A stretch of DNA of 64,000 bases from Streptomyces sp. MUM 178J. Its GTDB lineage: Bacteria > Actinomycetota > Actinomycetes > Streptomycetales > Streptomycetaceae. The stretch lies in contig NZ_JADWYQ010000009.1 of assembly GCF_022414575.1 (NCBI RefSeq), forward strand, positions 1 to 64,000, written 5' to 3'. This document shows, in pieces, positions 45,488-54,277 of this stretch; positions within the stretch are counted from its first letter, which is position 1, and each line of letters opens with the position of its first letter. Under the pieces are notes generated by a model. That model saw only the letters and a list, made by a program, of their open reading frames with translations. It did no database searches and was not told the DNA's origin. A program made the position numbers and the translations under genes.

Positions 45488-46519
45488 TCAGACCTGGCCG
45501 GCCTTCTCCAGGGCGGTGCAGCAGGTGTCCACCAGCAGCCGGGTCACCACGTACGGGTCGACGTTGGCGTTGGGGCGGCGGTCCTCGATGTAGCCCTTGC
45601 CGTCCTTCTCCACCTGCCAGGGGATGCGGACGGACGCGCCGCGGTCGGAGACGCCGTAGCTGTACTCGTTCCACGGGGCGGTCTCGTGCAGGCCGGTGAG
45701 GCGGTCGTCGATGCCCGCCCCGTAGTTCTTCACGTGGTCGAGCGGCTTGGAGCCCTCGCCCAGCGACTCGCAGGCGGTGATGATCGCCTCGTAGCCCTCG
45801 CGCATGGCCTTGGTCGAGAAGTTGGTGTGCGCGCCCGCGCCGTTCCAGTCGCCCTTGACCGGCTTCGGGTCCAGGGTCGCCGAGACCTCGAAGTCCTCTG
45901 CGGTGCGGTAGAGCAGCCAGCGTGCCACCCAGAGCTGGTCCGCGACCTCAAGCGGGGCGAGCGGGCCCACCTGGAACTCCCACTGGCCCGGCATGACCTC
46001 GGCGTTGATGCCGGAGATGCCCAGACCCGCCTGCAGGCAGTTCTCCAGGTGCGCCTCGACGACGTCACGGCCGTGGATCTCGTCCGCGCCGACGCCGCAG
46101 TAGTAGCCGCCCTGCGGGGCCGGGAAGCCGCCTGCCGGGAAGCCGAGGGGGCGGTCGCCCTCGAAGAAGGTGTACTCCTGCTCGATGCCAAATACCGGCT
46201 CCTGCGCCGCGAACTTCTCCGCGACCTCGGCGAGCGCGGCCCGGGTGTTGGAGGAGTGCGGCGTCATGTCCGTGTTGAGGACCTCGCAGAGCACGAGGAT
46301 GTCGTCGCCCCCGCGGATCGGGTCCGGACAGGAGAAGACCGGCTTGAGCACGCAGTCGGAGGCGTGGCCCTCGGCCTGGTTGGTGCTGGACCCGTCGAAG
46401 CCCCAGATGGGCAGCTCGGCGAGGTCCGCGGAGGTGCCCGGAAGTATCTTCGTCTTCGAGCGAAGCTTCGCGGTCGGCTCGGTGCCGTCGATCCAGATGT
46501 ACTCAGCCTTGAAGGTCAC
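45488..46519 (-). CDS. glnII: glutamine synthetase II (eukaryotic-type)
   Basis: The 343-residue protein matches GSII in full: KAEYIWIDG at the start, WGFDGSSTNQAEGHASD, FGIEQEYTFFEGDRP, the catalytic GDWNGAGAHTNFSTKAMR and SVRIPWQVEKDGKGYIEDRRP. It makes glutamine from glutamate, ammonia and ATP, and GSII is not adenylylated by GlnE. GTG at 46519 is chosen because AAAGGA lies eight bases upstream and the length equals known Streptomyces GlnII; an ATG at 46528 would place that site too close. A GlnR-type box lies 54 bases further upstream. Confidence 0.96.
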   Translation of the reverse strand: MTFKAEYIWIDGTEPTAKLRSKTKILPGTSADLAELPIWGFDGSSTNQAEGHASDCVLKPVFSCPDPIRGGDDILVLCEVLNTDMTPHSSNTRAALAEVAEKFAAQEPVFGIEQEYTFFEGDRPLGFPAGGFPAPQGGYYCGVGADEIHGRDVVEAHLENCLQAGLGISGINAEVMPGQWEFQVGPLAPLEVADQLWVARWLLYRTAEDFEVSATLDPKPVKGDWNGAGAHTNFSTKAMREGYEAIITACESLGEGSKPLDHVKNYGAGIDDRLTGLHETAPWNEYSYGVSDRGASVRIPWQVEKDGKGYIEDRRPNANVDPYVVTRLLVDTCCTALEKAGQV

Positions 46520-46572
46520 GGGCCTCATCCTTTGCGGTGCAGCGGGTATGAGGCGCAGCCTCCCAACGGGGG

Positions 46573-46610
46573 GTTTCCCATCGATTGCTCGACTGTGAAC
46601 CCCGTGTTAC
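46573..46610 (-). promoter_or_regulatory. GlnR-type operator upstream of glnII
   Basis: On the reverse strand GTAAC, TTCAC, GCAAT and GAAAC follow each other with exactly six bases between them, an 11-base phase. This is the known GlnR arrangement gTnAC-n6-GaAAC repeated twice, with the first and last elements matching best. glnII is a classic GlnR target in Streptomyces. Confidence 0.75.
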
Positions 46611-46619
46611 TCGGGTTTC

Positions 46620-47009
46620 CTCGGTAAACGGCAGGGGCTGTGCGTGTCTGCGACGGGCTGAGGCCGCCGTTGTGAGGCGTGGTCCGGCTCTTGTCGTATA
46701 CGGGCCGGACGAAGGCCGGGACGCCGGGTGGCGGCGGGTTGCTCGGCAGTCGCGTCGGCTGCGGTCATCGGCAGGCCGATCGCGGACGACCTCAGCGGAA
46801 CGGGGCCTCTGCTCCGCGGCGCGGCCGGCGGCGCGAGCCGATCAGGACGGCGCCGTGCGCACCGCCGGACCACCGGTTCCGCACGGCGCTCCTCCGGTGA
46901 TGGGTCGAGGGGAGCGATCCACCGCAAGGGTGCGGAAGCAGCGTATCGGTCGTTCGTCGGGACCAGATCTTACGACCGAAATTCACGGAAGTGCGGCGAC
47001 GGCGCCGTC
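46620..47009. other. intergenic region upstream of glnII, no supported gene
   Basis: About 390 bases between the GlnR box and the 3' end of the next gene. Frames are short and without coding character. It may hold further glnII control sequence; nothing else stands out. Confidence 0.6.
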
Positions 47010-47030
47010 CTGAACCCCGTCCGGGGTCAG
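47010..47030 (-). terminator. weak hairpin after the secreted protein gene
   Basis: CTGAACCCC and GGGGTCAG pair around GTCC with one bulged A, eight bases past the stop at 47038. GGGGTCAGCC is then repeated. Confidence 0.45.
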
Positions 47031-47037
47031 CCCGGGG

Positions 47038-47703
47038 TCAGCCGACCCGCTCGATGCGCGCGTTGCGGATCAGGAACTTGCCGGGCTCACGCACCTGCTC
47101 GAAGGCCGCGTTGTTCAGCAGCGCACAGCTTCCGGACGGGCCGGTGACCTCGACGGTGGTGGACTTGTCGTTGTCGAGGTTGGTGATCTTGAGGGTGGTG
47201 CCCGCGGGGAACTCGCTGCTGGTGGCGGCGGGAGCCCCGCCCTCGCCGGACAGTGTGACGGTCGACCCGGCGCAGACGACCTCGCCCACAGCGCCCTGGT
47301 CGCCCTGTCCGCCCGCCCCGGCCTGGTCCGCCGCTCCCTGTCCCGCGTCGCCGTCCTGGTTGCCGGCTCCCTGGCCCGCGTCGTTCTGGCCGTCGGCGGG
47401 CGGCTGGGCGGCGGCCTGCCCGCCGCCTCCGGTCACTTCACAGCCGGAGGCCGCCTGTTTCCGCTGGATCTCTGCGATCACCGCCTCCCGGTTGGCGATC
47501 CGGGCCTCCGACTGGGCGTCCGGGTTGGCGCGCTGAGCGGCGATGAAGTTCTGGTTGTTCTGCAGGGCCTGGGCCAGCCCGTCGCAGGCGACCGACGCCT
47601 GGCTGGTGCCGGTCATCGCCACCGCGGTGCCGCCCGCCAGCGCCGCAGCGCCGACCAGCAGGGCGATCTTCTTCTTCGCGGTGAGGGTGCGTTTGCGTGA
47701 CAC
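47038..47703 (-). CDS. secreted protein with possible barrel domain at its C-terminus
   Basis: The 221-residue protein has a signal peptide (IALLVGAAALAGGTAVA, cleavage near SQA-SV). A helical middle (NNQNFIAAQRANPDAQSEAR) is followed by a Gly/Ala/Gln-rich linker near residues 93-140 and a C-terminal part with FPAGTTLKITNLDNDKSTTV and FLIRNARIERVG. The NLDN-KS pattern recalls double-psi barrel (RlpA-like) proteins, but the catalytic Asp region is not clear, so this is tentative. AGGAG precedes the GTG at 47703. Four cysteines may form disulfides. Confidence 0.7.
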   Translation of the reverse strand: MSRKRTLTAKKKIALLVGAAALAGGTAVAMTGTSQASVACDGLAQALQNNQNFIAAQRANPDAQSEARIANREAVIAEIQRKQAASGCEVTGGGGQAAAQPPADGQNDAGQGAGNQDGDAGQGAADQAGAGGQGDQGAVGEVVCAGSTVTLSGEGGAPAATSSEFPAGTTLKITNLDNDKSTTVEVTGPSGSCALLNNAAFEQVREPGKFLIRNARIERVG

Positions 47704-47788
47704 GTGAACTCCTGTGGGGGTAGGGGGTGTTCCCCTCCTGGGGGTGTGTTCCCTGTGTCGTTACGTACGAGTAGGAGTCCCGTTCTGC

Positions 47789-49246
47789 TCAATGGTTTTC
47801 GGGAGTCTCGGATGGCAACACACGGCACAGCGCCTGAAGCGCGGCTCCGTAGCGGCTCTCCGGCGGTGTCGCATAGCCGACGACCAGCCCGTCCCGTTCC
47901 CGACGCCCGCGCAGCCCTGCCGCCGCCGGATGGAGATACCCCGACAGCCCCTCGACCGCCAGCCCCTGCCAGGCCGCCGCCTTCAGCGCTGTCCGCTCCG
48001 TTCCCGGCGGCAGCTCCAGCACCGCGTGCAGCCCCGCCGCGATCCCCGACACCCGCATCCGCGGCGCATGCTCCGCGAGCGTGGCCGTCAGCTGGTCGCG
48101 CCGCCGCCGGTACCGCTGCCGCATTCTGCGCACATGGCGGTCGTACGCCCCCGAGACGACGAACTCCGCGAGCGTGAGCTGCTCGGTGGCGCTGGACCAC
48201 TGTTCCCGCTCGCCCTTGGCGGCCACCACCTCGTCCACGAGATGCCCGGGCAGGACCATCCAGCCGATCCGCAGGGTGGGGGAGAGGCTCTTGCTCACCG
48301 ACCCCAGGAACGCCACGCGCTCCGGGTCAAGGCTCTGCACGGCCCCCACCGGCTGCCGGTCATAGCGGAACTCGCCGTCGTAGTCGTCCTCCACCACCAG
48401 CCCGCCCGCGGCCCGCGCCCACTCGACGACCGCCGTACGCCGCTCGGGCAGCAGCGGGCCGCCCGTCGGGAACTGGTGCGCCGGTGTCAGCAGCACCGCG
48501 TCCGGCGCGGGGGAGTGCCCGGCCAGCTCCTCGACGACGGCCCCTCCGTCGTCGACCGGCAGTGGGAGTGTGGCCGCCCCGCCGGCCTCAAGCAGCCCGC
48601 GGTGGAAGGGCAGACCGTACGCCTCCACCGCCCAGCGTCCGCCGACCACGTCCGCCAGCAGCCGCAGCGCATGCGCGGCCCCCGAGCACAGCACGATCCG
48701 CTCCGGGCAGGTCCGCACTCCGCGCACCCGCGCCAGATATCCGGCCAGCGCCTGCCGCAGCTCGGCCCGGCCGCGCGGATCGCCGGGGCCGAAGGCGTCG
48801 TGGGGCGCGGCCGTCAGCGCCCGCCGCGCGGCCGCGAGCCAGCCGGCACGGGGAAAAGCAGACGGGTCCGGGCGGCCCTGCACCAGATCGAGCGCGGGCC
48901 TGTCCGGGTGTGCCGCCGCACCGGGGCGGCGCCTGGGCGGAGGCGCCGGCGGAGCGGCCCGCTCGGCGACCCTCGTGCCCGAGCCCTGGCGGGCGGTGAG
49001 CCAGCCCTCGGCCACCAGTTCGGCGTAGGCGTCGGCCACCGTGTTGCGGGCGACCCGCAGATCGGCGGCGAGTGAACGGTATGGCGGCAGCCGGGTGCCG
49101 GGCGCGAGCCGGCCGCTCTGCACGGCCTCCCGCAGGGCGCGGGTCAGCACGGCGCGTCTGCTGCCCGGACCCGCGAGCTCCAGATGCAGGTCCGCGCCCA
49201 GCGCCTCCGCTGTGTCCGTCCAGGAATTGACCCGAGATTCCGCCAC
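47789..49246 (-). CDS. MocR/PdxR-type regulator (GntR DNA-binding plus aminotransferase-like domain)
   Basis: The 485-residue protein has a GntR winged helix at the N-terminus (ALREAVQSGRLAPGTRLP, LAADLRVARNTVADAYAELV). A type-I aminotransferase domain follows, with the PLP lysine in LGSVSKSLSPTLRIGW and VVEDDYDGEFRYD for the cofactor pocket. MocR proteins sense PLP or amino compounds. It is divergent from the AhpD-like gene, whose start is only 47 bases away, so that gene is the likely target. GTG at 49246 follows AGGGGGG. Confidence 0.92.
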   Translation of the reverse strand: MAESRVNSWTDTAEALGADLHLELAGPGSRRAVLTRALREAVQSGRLAPGTRLPPYRSLAADLRVARNTVADAYAELVAEGWLTARQGSGTRVAERAAPPAPPPRRRPGAAAHPDRPALDLVQGRPDPSAFPRAGWLAAARRALTAAPHDAFGPGDPRGRAELRQALAGYLARVRGVRTCPERIVLCSGAAHALRLLADVVGGRWAVEAYGLPFHRGLLEAGGAATLPLPVDDGGAVVEELAGHSPAPDAVLLTPAHQFPTGGPLLPERRTAVVEWARAAGGLVVEDDYDGEFRYDRQPVGAVQSLDPERVAFLGSVSKSLSPTLRIGWMVLPGHLVDEVVAAKGEREQWSSATEQLTLAEFVVSGAYDRHVRRMRQRYRRRRDQLTATLAEHAPRMRVSGIAAGLHAVLELPPGTERTALKAAAWQGLAVEGLSGYLHPAAAGLRGRRERDGLVVGYATPPESRYGAALQALCRVLPSETPENH

Positions 49247-49293
49247 TGAAATGCCCCCCTGAACCGGTCGCCTGCCGATCTAGATTCGTACAC

Positions 49294-49782
49294 ATGACGA
49301 CGACAGAGATCAACGCAGCTGCATCCGCTCCCCGTTCGGGCCGACTGGACTTCGCCCGACAGGCTCCCAAGGTCTTCCGCGCCGTGCTCGGCCTGGACGC
49401 CGCGGCCCGCGAGGGGCTGGACCCGGCGCTGGTGGAACTGGTGCAGATCCGTTCCTCGCAGCTCAACAACTGCGCGTACTGCCTCCATATGCACACCGGG
49501 GACGCGCGCAAGGCGGGCGAGAGCGAGGAGCGTTTGCATATGACCGGCGTCTGGCGCGAGGCGAAGCACTTCTTCACGGAGAAGGAGCAGGCGGCCCTCG
49601 CCCTGACCGAGGCGGTGACGCTGGTGGCGGACGGCGGCGTCCCGGACGAGGTGTACGGGACGGCCGCGGCCTGCTTCGAAGAGCGGGAGCTCGCCCAATT
49701 GCTGGGGCTGATCCTCACGATCAACACCTGGAACCGCATCGCCCTGGCGACGAGGAAGACGGCGGGGACAGACGGGCGGTGA
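49294..49782 (+). CDS. carboxymuconolactone decarboxylase / AhpD-like protein
   Basis: The 162-residue protein contains the AhpD-type redox motif NCAYCLHMHTGDARKAG, in which two cysteines and a His serve peroxidase-like disulfide chemistry. The rest is the helical CMD fold (EKEQAALALTEAVT, LGLILTINTWNRIALA). It could reduce peroxides or take part in thiol metabolism. The short divergent promoter shared with the MocR gene suggests control by that regulator. Confidence 0.9.
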   Translation: MTTTEINAAASAPRSGRLDFARQAPKVFRAVLGLDAAAREGLDPALVELVQIRSSQLNNCAYCLHMHTGDARKAGESEERLHMTGVWREAKHFFTEKEQAALALTEAVTLVADGGVPDEVYGTAAACFEERELAQLLGLILTINTWNRIALATRKTAGTDGR

Positions 49783-49939
49783 CCGGGGGTCCCCGGTGCG
49801 GCGGCGGGACCTTGCGCAAGCCCGCCCAGCCTCCCTCAAACCCCTTCTGGCCAGCGGCGATTGTCAGTGGTCGGACGTAGAATGAACAGTAGTTCGGAAT
49901 GGTTCGGGAGGGTCCCGCCACCGCGCCAGGAGGTTGCCG

Positions 49940-50266
49940 ATGGCCGTTGCCGCACTCACGACACTCACCGCACAACCGCAGCGAAGGCCGCAGCGGAAGT
50001 CCCAGCAGGAGTCCCTGTTCGCCACCACCCCGAGGCCCTTGGAGAAGAAAGCGCTGCCCGCGGGACAGCCCCGCGAGTGGTACATCACCCACAACCGCCG
50101 ACTGAAGGCCATGCGCCTGGCGATCGCCCTGCTCGACTCGGGCGTCTACCACCCGGCGACGGCTGACAACGGCAGGATACGGACCGCCGCGGACCGCATC
50201 GGGGTCCACCCGCCGTCCGACACCACCTGCCGCATGGTCCGGGCTCTGATCCGCTACGGCCACTGA
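49940..50266 (+). CDS. small conserved basic protein
   Basis: The 108-residue protein starts MAVAALTTLTAQPQ with AGGAGG six bases before the ATG. A disordered basic part is followed by a helical domain (EWYITHNRRLKAMRLAIALL, GVYHPATADNGRIRTAADRI) that could be a small DNA-binding fold. No family was recognised. The following hairpin makes it a single-gene unit. Confidence 0.7.
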   Translation: MAVAALTTLTAQPQRRPQRKSQQESLFATTPRPLEKKALPAGQPREWYITHNRRLKAMRLAIALLDSGVYHPATADNGRIRTAADRIGVHPPSDTTCRMVRALIRYGH

Positions 50267-50282
50267 GCAGTCGGGGCGCCAC

Positions 50283-50311
50283 TCGGGGGCCGGGCTCGGC
50301 CCGGCCCCCGA
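50283..50311. terminator. terminator between convergent genes
   Basis: TCGGGGGCCGGGC (50283-50295) pairs perfectly with GCCCGGCCCCCGA (50299-50311) over a three-base loop, between the small basic protein gene and the MOSC gene. Confidence 0.9.
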
Positions 50312-50337
50312 CCATGCGTGCCCGCCCACGCGTCAGG

Positions 50338-51180
50338 TCAGTCCCGCCGGTCGTCACGCCACTCGGGCAGCACCACGTCCCCGACGGCGAGCGTGCCATG
50401 CCGCACGACCGCCGCCTTCAGGCCAAAACTGACCCGGTTTCCGTACTCCGGCTCCCGGCGGTAGGCCGACAGGGTTCGCACCGGTTCCGGTCCGCTGCGC
50501 ACCCCGGTGGCCTGGTCGACCATCGGCACCACGCACCTCGTCGCCCGTACGGAATAGGCGAGCCGGACGGTCCCCATGTCCAGGGTGCGCATCCGGTCCT
50601 CCGCATGCGCGTCCGCGCAGCCGTCGAGGACGACGTTCGGGCGGAAGCGGTCCATGGGCACGGGCCCCCCGCCCGCCGCCGAGATCCGGGCGTTCAACCC
50701 GTCCAGCGAAGCCTGCGAGACGACGAGCACGGCGTGCGCGTCCGCGAAGGCGACCTTGCCGGGCGTCTCGCCCCAGCCGTCCCGGTCGAACCCCCGCGCC
50801 ACCCGCACCAGCCTCGACTTCGCCCCGAGCACCTGCGAGAACCATTCGGCGGCCGCGTCCCCCTGGTCCGGTGCGTCGCCGATGTCCTTGCCGAACAGCG
50901 ACACCGGCCGCAACGGCCCCTCCGGGACGGCGTCCACCGTCAGGCTCTCCACGCCGGGCGCGGACAGCCGCAGCGCCGCGCCCCCGTCCAGCACCTCCGG
51001 ACGGACCACCGCCAGGGCCGGCTGCGTGCGCTGGCTGCGGAACGAGCCGTCCGCCGCGTTGACGACCATGAAGGTGCGGTCGTGTTCAAGCCCTGTATCC
51101 CCGACGCGCGCAGACCGCACCGTCGTACCGGCGCAGCCCTTCACCGGGTAGTACGTCAACGTCCGCACAGAGATCCCCAT
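50338..51180 (-). CDS. MOSC-domain protein
   Basis: The 280-residue protein has an N-terminal beta-barrel (VRTLTYYPVKGCAGTTVRSA, HDRTFMVVNAADGSFRSQR) and a C-terminal MOSC domain with RFRPNVVLDG and the conserved Cys in VRATRCVVPMVDQATG. This matches the YcbX/mARC group of molybdenum-cofactor enzymes that reduce N-hydroxylated compounds. The ATG at 51180 lies 25 bases inside the end of the upstream sigma gene, so the two are probably co-transcribed. A functional link to the sigma factor is not established. Confidence 0.88.
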   Translation of the reverse strand: MGISVRTLTYYPVKGCAGTTVRSARVGDTGLEHDRTFMVVNAADGSFRSQRTQPALAVVRPEVLDGGAALRLSAPGVESLTVDAVPEGPLRPVSLFGKDIGDAPDQGDAAAEWFSQVLGAKSRLVRVARGFDRDGWGETPGKVAFADAHAVLVVSQASLDGLNARISAAGGGPVPMDRFRPNVVLDGCADAHAEDRMRTLDMGTVRLAYSVRATRCVVPMVDQATGVRSGPEPVRTLSAYRREPEYGNRVSFGLKAAVVRHGTLAVGDVVLPEWRDDRRD

Positions 51181-51953
51181 GACGGCGATCGTACTGCCGG
51201 CGCGGCCGCCGCCGGGCGGGCTCCTCGGGCGTCCCGGGGCGCTTCTGGCGGGCTCTCGGCCGAGTCTTGCGGCCGGTCCGCCGCCGCGAGCAGTTCCAGC
51301 AGCGCCGTTCGGGCGCGCGAGACACGGGAGCGGACCGTGCCGATCGGGCAGCCGATCGCCAGGGCCGCCTCGGCGTAGGGCATCCCCAGCACCTGGGTGA
51401 GGACGAACGCCTCACGGCGCGCGGCGGGGATCCCGGACAACAACTCGGCGAGCGCGATGCCGTCCTCGAAGCCGGGCAGCCCGTGCGGCTGCGCCCGTTC
51501 CGCGGCCGACTGCCAGTCCTCCGTGTCCGACAGCCGGGGCCGCGCGGCGGCGTGGCGGATGCTGTCCACCACCGCGCGGCGGGCGATGGACAGCAGCCAG
51601 GTGCGGGCCGAGGAACGGCCCTCGAAGCGGTGCAGACTCCCCAGCGCCCGCAGAAAGGTGTCCTGTGAAAGATCGTCGGCGGCCTGCGGGTCCGCGCTCA
51701 AATAGGCCACATAGCGCCAGACATCGCGGTGCAGGGCGTGGACGAAGCGTTCCACGGCGTCGGGGTCGCCGCCGCGGGCGGCCAGCGCCCAGTCCGTGAT
51801 CAACGCGTCGAGTGCGTCGCCGTCACAGGTGCGGCCGTGAAGTGTGCGGTCGTGATCAACGTCGTCGTGATGCGTGTCGTGATGTGCGTCGTGGCGGGCG
51901 TCGGGGTGTGCGTCGTCCATGCGCGCCGGGCGCGCGAGCAGGGCAGCGTTCAT
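51156..51953 (-). CDS. ECF-type sigma factor with His/Asp-rich N-terminal leader
   Basis: The 265-residue protein has sigma region 2 (FVHALHRDVWRYVAYLSADP, DDLSQDTFLRALGSL, RTWLLSIARRAVVDS) and region 4 (IPAARREAFVLTQVLGMPYA, IGCPIGTVRSRVSRAR). Before these lies a leader of about 35 residues rich in His and Asp (RHDAHHDTHHDDVDHD), encoded by short GTGATG/GTCGTC-type repeats, with one Cys (GRTCDGD). Such a leader could bind metal. No zinc-anti-sigma gene adjoins it; the upstream same-strand gene encodes a His/Met-rich membrane protein that may take that place. Confidence 0.9.
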   Translation of the reverse strand: MNAALLARPARMDDAHPDARHDAHHDTHHDDVDHDRTLHGRTCDGDALDALITDWALAARGGDPDAVERFVHALHRDVWRYVAYLSADPQAADDLSQDTFLRALGSLHRFEGRSSARTWLLSIARRAVVDSIRHAAARPRLSDTEDWQSAAERAQPHGLPGFEDGIALAELLSGIPAARREAFVLTQVLGMPYAEAALAIGCPIGTVRSRVSRARTALLELLAAADRPQDSAESPPEAPRDARGARPAAAAPAVRSPSWGSLCGR

Positions 51954-52103
51954 CGCCTTCGGTCCTCTCGGAGTTGGCGGAATCCGGCCGCTGCCGCGCA
52001 GCGGCGGCAGGCCGGTGACGTCGTACGGCTCCGCACGGCGGCGGAGCCGGTGCCCGGCCGCGGAACCGGCCGTCAGGCCGTCGCGGCAGCGGGGAGCCGG
52101 CTG

Positions 52104-52868
52104 TCAGAGGACAGCGGACCCGACGGGCGGACCCCGGGAGGTGATGGCGTGGACGAGCGGCAGCCGCCGCGGCCCGCGCACCGCACGGGTGCGGCGGGCG
52201 CGGACACGGGGGCGGTGCGCGGGCGCGGGCAGTTGAAGCGGCACCCGCAGCGGGGCGGTGATCCAGGCGGTGAAGCAGCGCAGGATGCGGAAGACGGCCT
52301 GTTCGCCGTGGGCGAGCCACAGCCCGCACAGCAGCGCGGCCAGCAGATGCGCGGTGAGCATGCCGCCCGCCGACATCCCGCCCATGTCGTGGCCCATGCC
52401 CATGCCGGTGTCGGCGGCCGTGAGGTGTCCGTGCCCGGGCGTGTGCGGCAGGGTGTGGTGGGCGTGCCCATGCGCGCCGCCCGTCACGGCCGTCACGGCC
52501 GTCGCGGTCGCGGAGGCGCCCTCGGGGGCCCCCGGGCCTCCCGGCATGCCGCACAGCAGGTACCGCCCCCACTGGTGGAGGAAGGAACCGCCCTCGCCCA
52601 CGGCCGACCGCGCCGCCGCCTGCGCCAGGGAGAACAGCGAGTGCAGCGCCGCCTGGGTCACCACGGCCGCGGCCGTCACCGCCGCGAACCCGCGCTCCCG
52701 GCCGCCCAGAGCCCACGCCGAGCAGCCGACCGCAGCGAACGCGCCAAGCATCGCGGGCCAGGGAACGGGCGTCGCCGACATCAGCATGTGGCCGAGCGCT
52801 GTGAGCAGCACGCAGGCGGCCGCGAACACCGCAGCCCGTACAGTGCGACAACCGTGACCCGCTGACAT
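52104..52868 (-). CDS. membrane protein with His/Met-rich loop
   Basis: The 254-residue protein has about five membrane helices (AAVFAAACVLLTALGHMLMS, MLTAHLLAALLCGLWLAHG among them). A loop in the middle, GGAHGHAHHTLPHTPGHGHL followed by MGMGHDMGGMSAGGM, resembles copper-binding segments. It ends with a basic cytoplasmic tail. No named family was recognised. It lies 150 bases upstream of the sigma gene on the same strand. Metal handling or sensing together with the sigma factor is inferred. Confidence 0.72.
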   Translation of the reverse strand: MSAGHGCRTVRAAVFAAACVLLTALGHMLMSATPVPWPAMLGAFAAVGCSAWALGGRERGFAAVTAAAVVTQAALHSLFSLAQAAARSAVGEGGSFLHQWGRYLLCGMPGGPGAPEGASATATAVTAVTGGAHGHAHHTLPHTPGHGHLTAADTGMGMGHDMGGMSAGGMLTAHLLAALLCGLWLAHGEQAVFRILRCFTAWITAPLRVPLQLPAPAHRPRVRARRTRAVRGPRRLPLVHAITSRGPPVGSAVL

Positions 52869-53038
52869 GGCGGGCTCATCCTCGCACCCGGGGAGGACCG
52901 GCTGAGGACGGGCCCGCGAAGTTCGGCCATCGTGCCCGCCGACTGCGGCGGTGTGACGCGGACCACGGCAACTCCGGGGAACTCGGGGGAGGTTGGGGAC
53001 GACTACCGGCAAGGTCCCGACGGAGAACGGAGAGCGGT

Positions 53039-54277
53039 GTGGCAGCGGAGCCCGGGGTGCGGACAGCGGCGGCGACCGACGCCGAAGGCGGCCCGCCGCG
53101 GGGGACAGCCGGACTGACCGCGCTGCTCACCTGCGCCATGGCGTTCTCCATGATGCAGCTGTTCCTGCTTGGCGCGCTGGGCCCGCGCCTCGTCGGCGAA
53201 CTGGGCATCTCACCTACCGTCCTCGGCCTGACCACCACGGTCGGCTTCGGCACGGCCGCCGTGCTCTCCCCGGTCGGCGGCCGGGTCGTCGACCGGGTGG
53301 GCCCCCGCCGCTGTCTGGTCGCGCTGCTGCTGACGTCGGCCGTCGCGCTCACACTGATCGGGGCCGCGCCGGGGGCGGGGCTGCTTCTCGGGGCGGTGGC
53401 CCTCGGCGGGCTGCCCCAGGCGCTGGCCAACCCCGCCACCAACAAGGCGATTCTCGCCGCCGTGCCCGGGCCCCAGCGCGGCCCGGTCACCGGAATGAAG
53501 CAGTCCGGCGTGCAGCTCGGAGCCTTCGCCGCCGGGCTGCCGCTGGCGGCGCTCGCCGGGGGCATCGGCTGGCGCGGCGCGGTGTGGACGGCGGCCGGCA
53601 CAGCGGTCGTCGCGGCGGTCTGGGCGGCCCGCCGGCTCCCCGCCGACCCGCCGCCCGCCGCGGCCGGGCCGGGTGGCCGCAGGTCGCTGCTGCCCCGCGG
53701 GCACATCGCCTGGCTGACCGTCTTCTCCCTGTTCCTGGGCTGCGGCATCGCCTCCGTCAACACCTACCTCGCCCTCTTCGGCGCACAGCGCCTCGGTCTC
53801 GGCCCGACCGCGGCCGGCGCGCTGGTGGCGGTGCTGGGCGTCGCGGGCGTCGCCGGACGCGTGTGGTGGTCCAAGCTCGCGGGCCGCCCCGGCCTCGGCG
53901 AATGGCTCCCGGGCTGGCTGGCGGCGGGCGCGGTCGCGGCGGCCCTGATGCTGGCCGGCGCCGGCTCCTTCCACCCGCTCGCCTGGGCGGCGGCCGCGGC
54001 CGTCGGCGTCTTCGCCGTCTCCGGCAACGCCGTCTCCATGGTCCTCGTCATGCGCCGCGCCGCCGCCGGCCGGGCCGGCCTCGACTCGGCCCTGGTCTCC
54101 GCGGGCTTCTTCGCCGGCTTCGCGGTCGGCCCGCCCCTCTTCGGCCTCCTCGCGGACGCGGGCCGCTACGGCCCGGGATGGCTGCTGGTCGCAGCGGAGT
54201 TCACGGCGGCATGCGCGATCTCCACCCTCTGGGCTGCCCGCAACCGCCGCGCCGCCCCTGCCGGAGCCCCCGCATGA
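53039..54277 (+). CDS. MFS transporter
   Basis: The 412-residue protein has twelve membrane helices and the MFS loop motif GGRVVDRVGPRRCLVALLL after helix 2, and PQALANPATNKAIL with TGMKQSGVQLGAFAAGL in helices 4-5. The KQSG motif recalls the CynX/NimT and sugar-acid branches. GTG at 53039 follows GGAGAG. Its stop overlaps the ATG of the next gene in ATGA, so it may import the substrate of the hydrolase encoded there. Confidence 0.9.
   Translation: MAAEPGVRTAAATDAEGGPPRGTAGLTALLTCAMAFSMMQLFLLGALGPRLVGELGISPTVLGLTTTVGFGTAAVLSPVGGRVVDRVGPRRCLVALLLTSAVALTLIGAAPGAGLLLGAVALGGLPQALANPATNKAILAAVPGPQRGPVTGMKQSGVQLGAFAAGLPLAALAGGIGWRGAVWTAAGTAVVAAVWAARRLPADPPPAAAGPGGRRSLLPRGHIAWLTVFSLFLGCGIASVNTYLALFGAQRLGLGPTAAGALVAVLGVAGVAGRVWWSKLAGRPGLGEWLPGWLAAGAVAAALMLAGAGSFHPLAWAAAAAVGVFAVSGNAVSMVLVMRRAAAGRAGLDSALVSAGFFAGFAVGPPLFGLLADAGRYGPGWLLVAAEFTAACAISTLWAARNRRAAPAGAPA

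Noticed and set aside
46607..46927. 106-residue minus-strand open frame upstream of glnII
   Set aside because: Composition is Arg/Pro-rich without structure, no ribosome site, and it overlaps the region next to the GlnR box.
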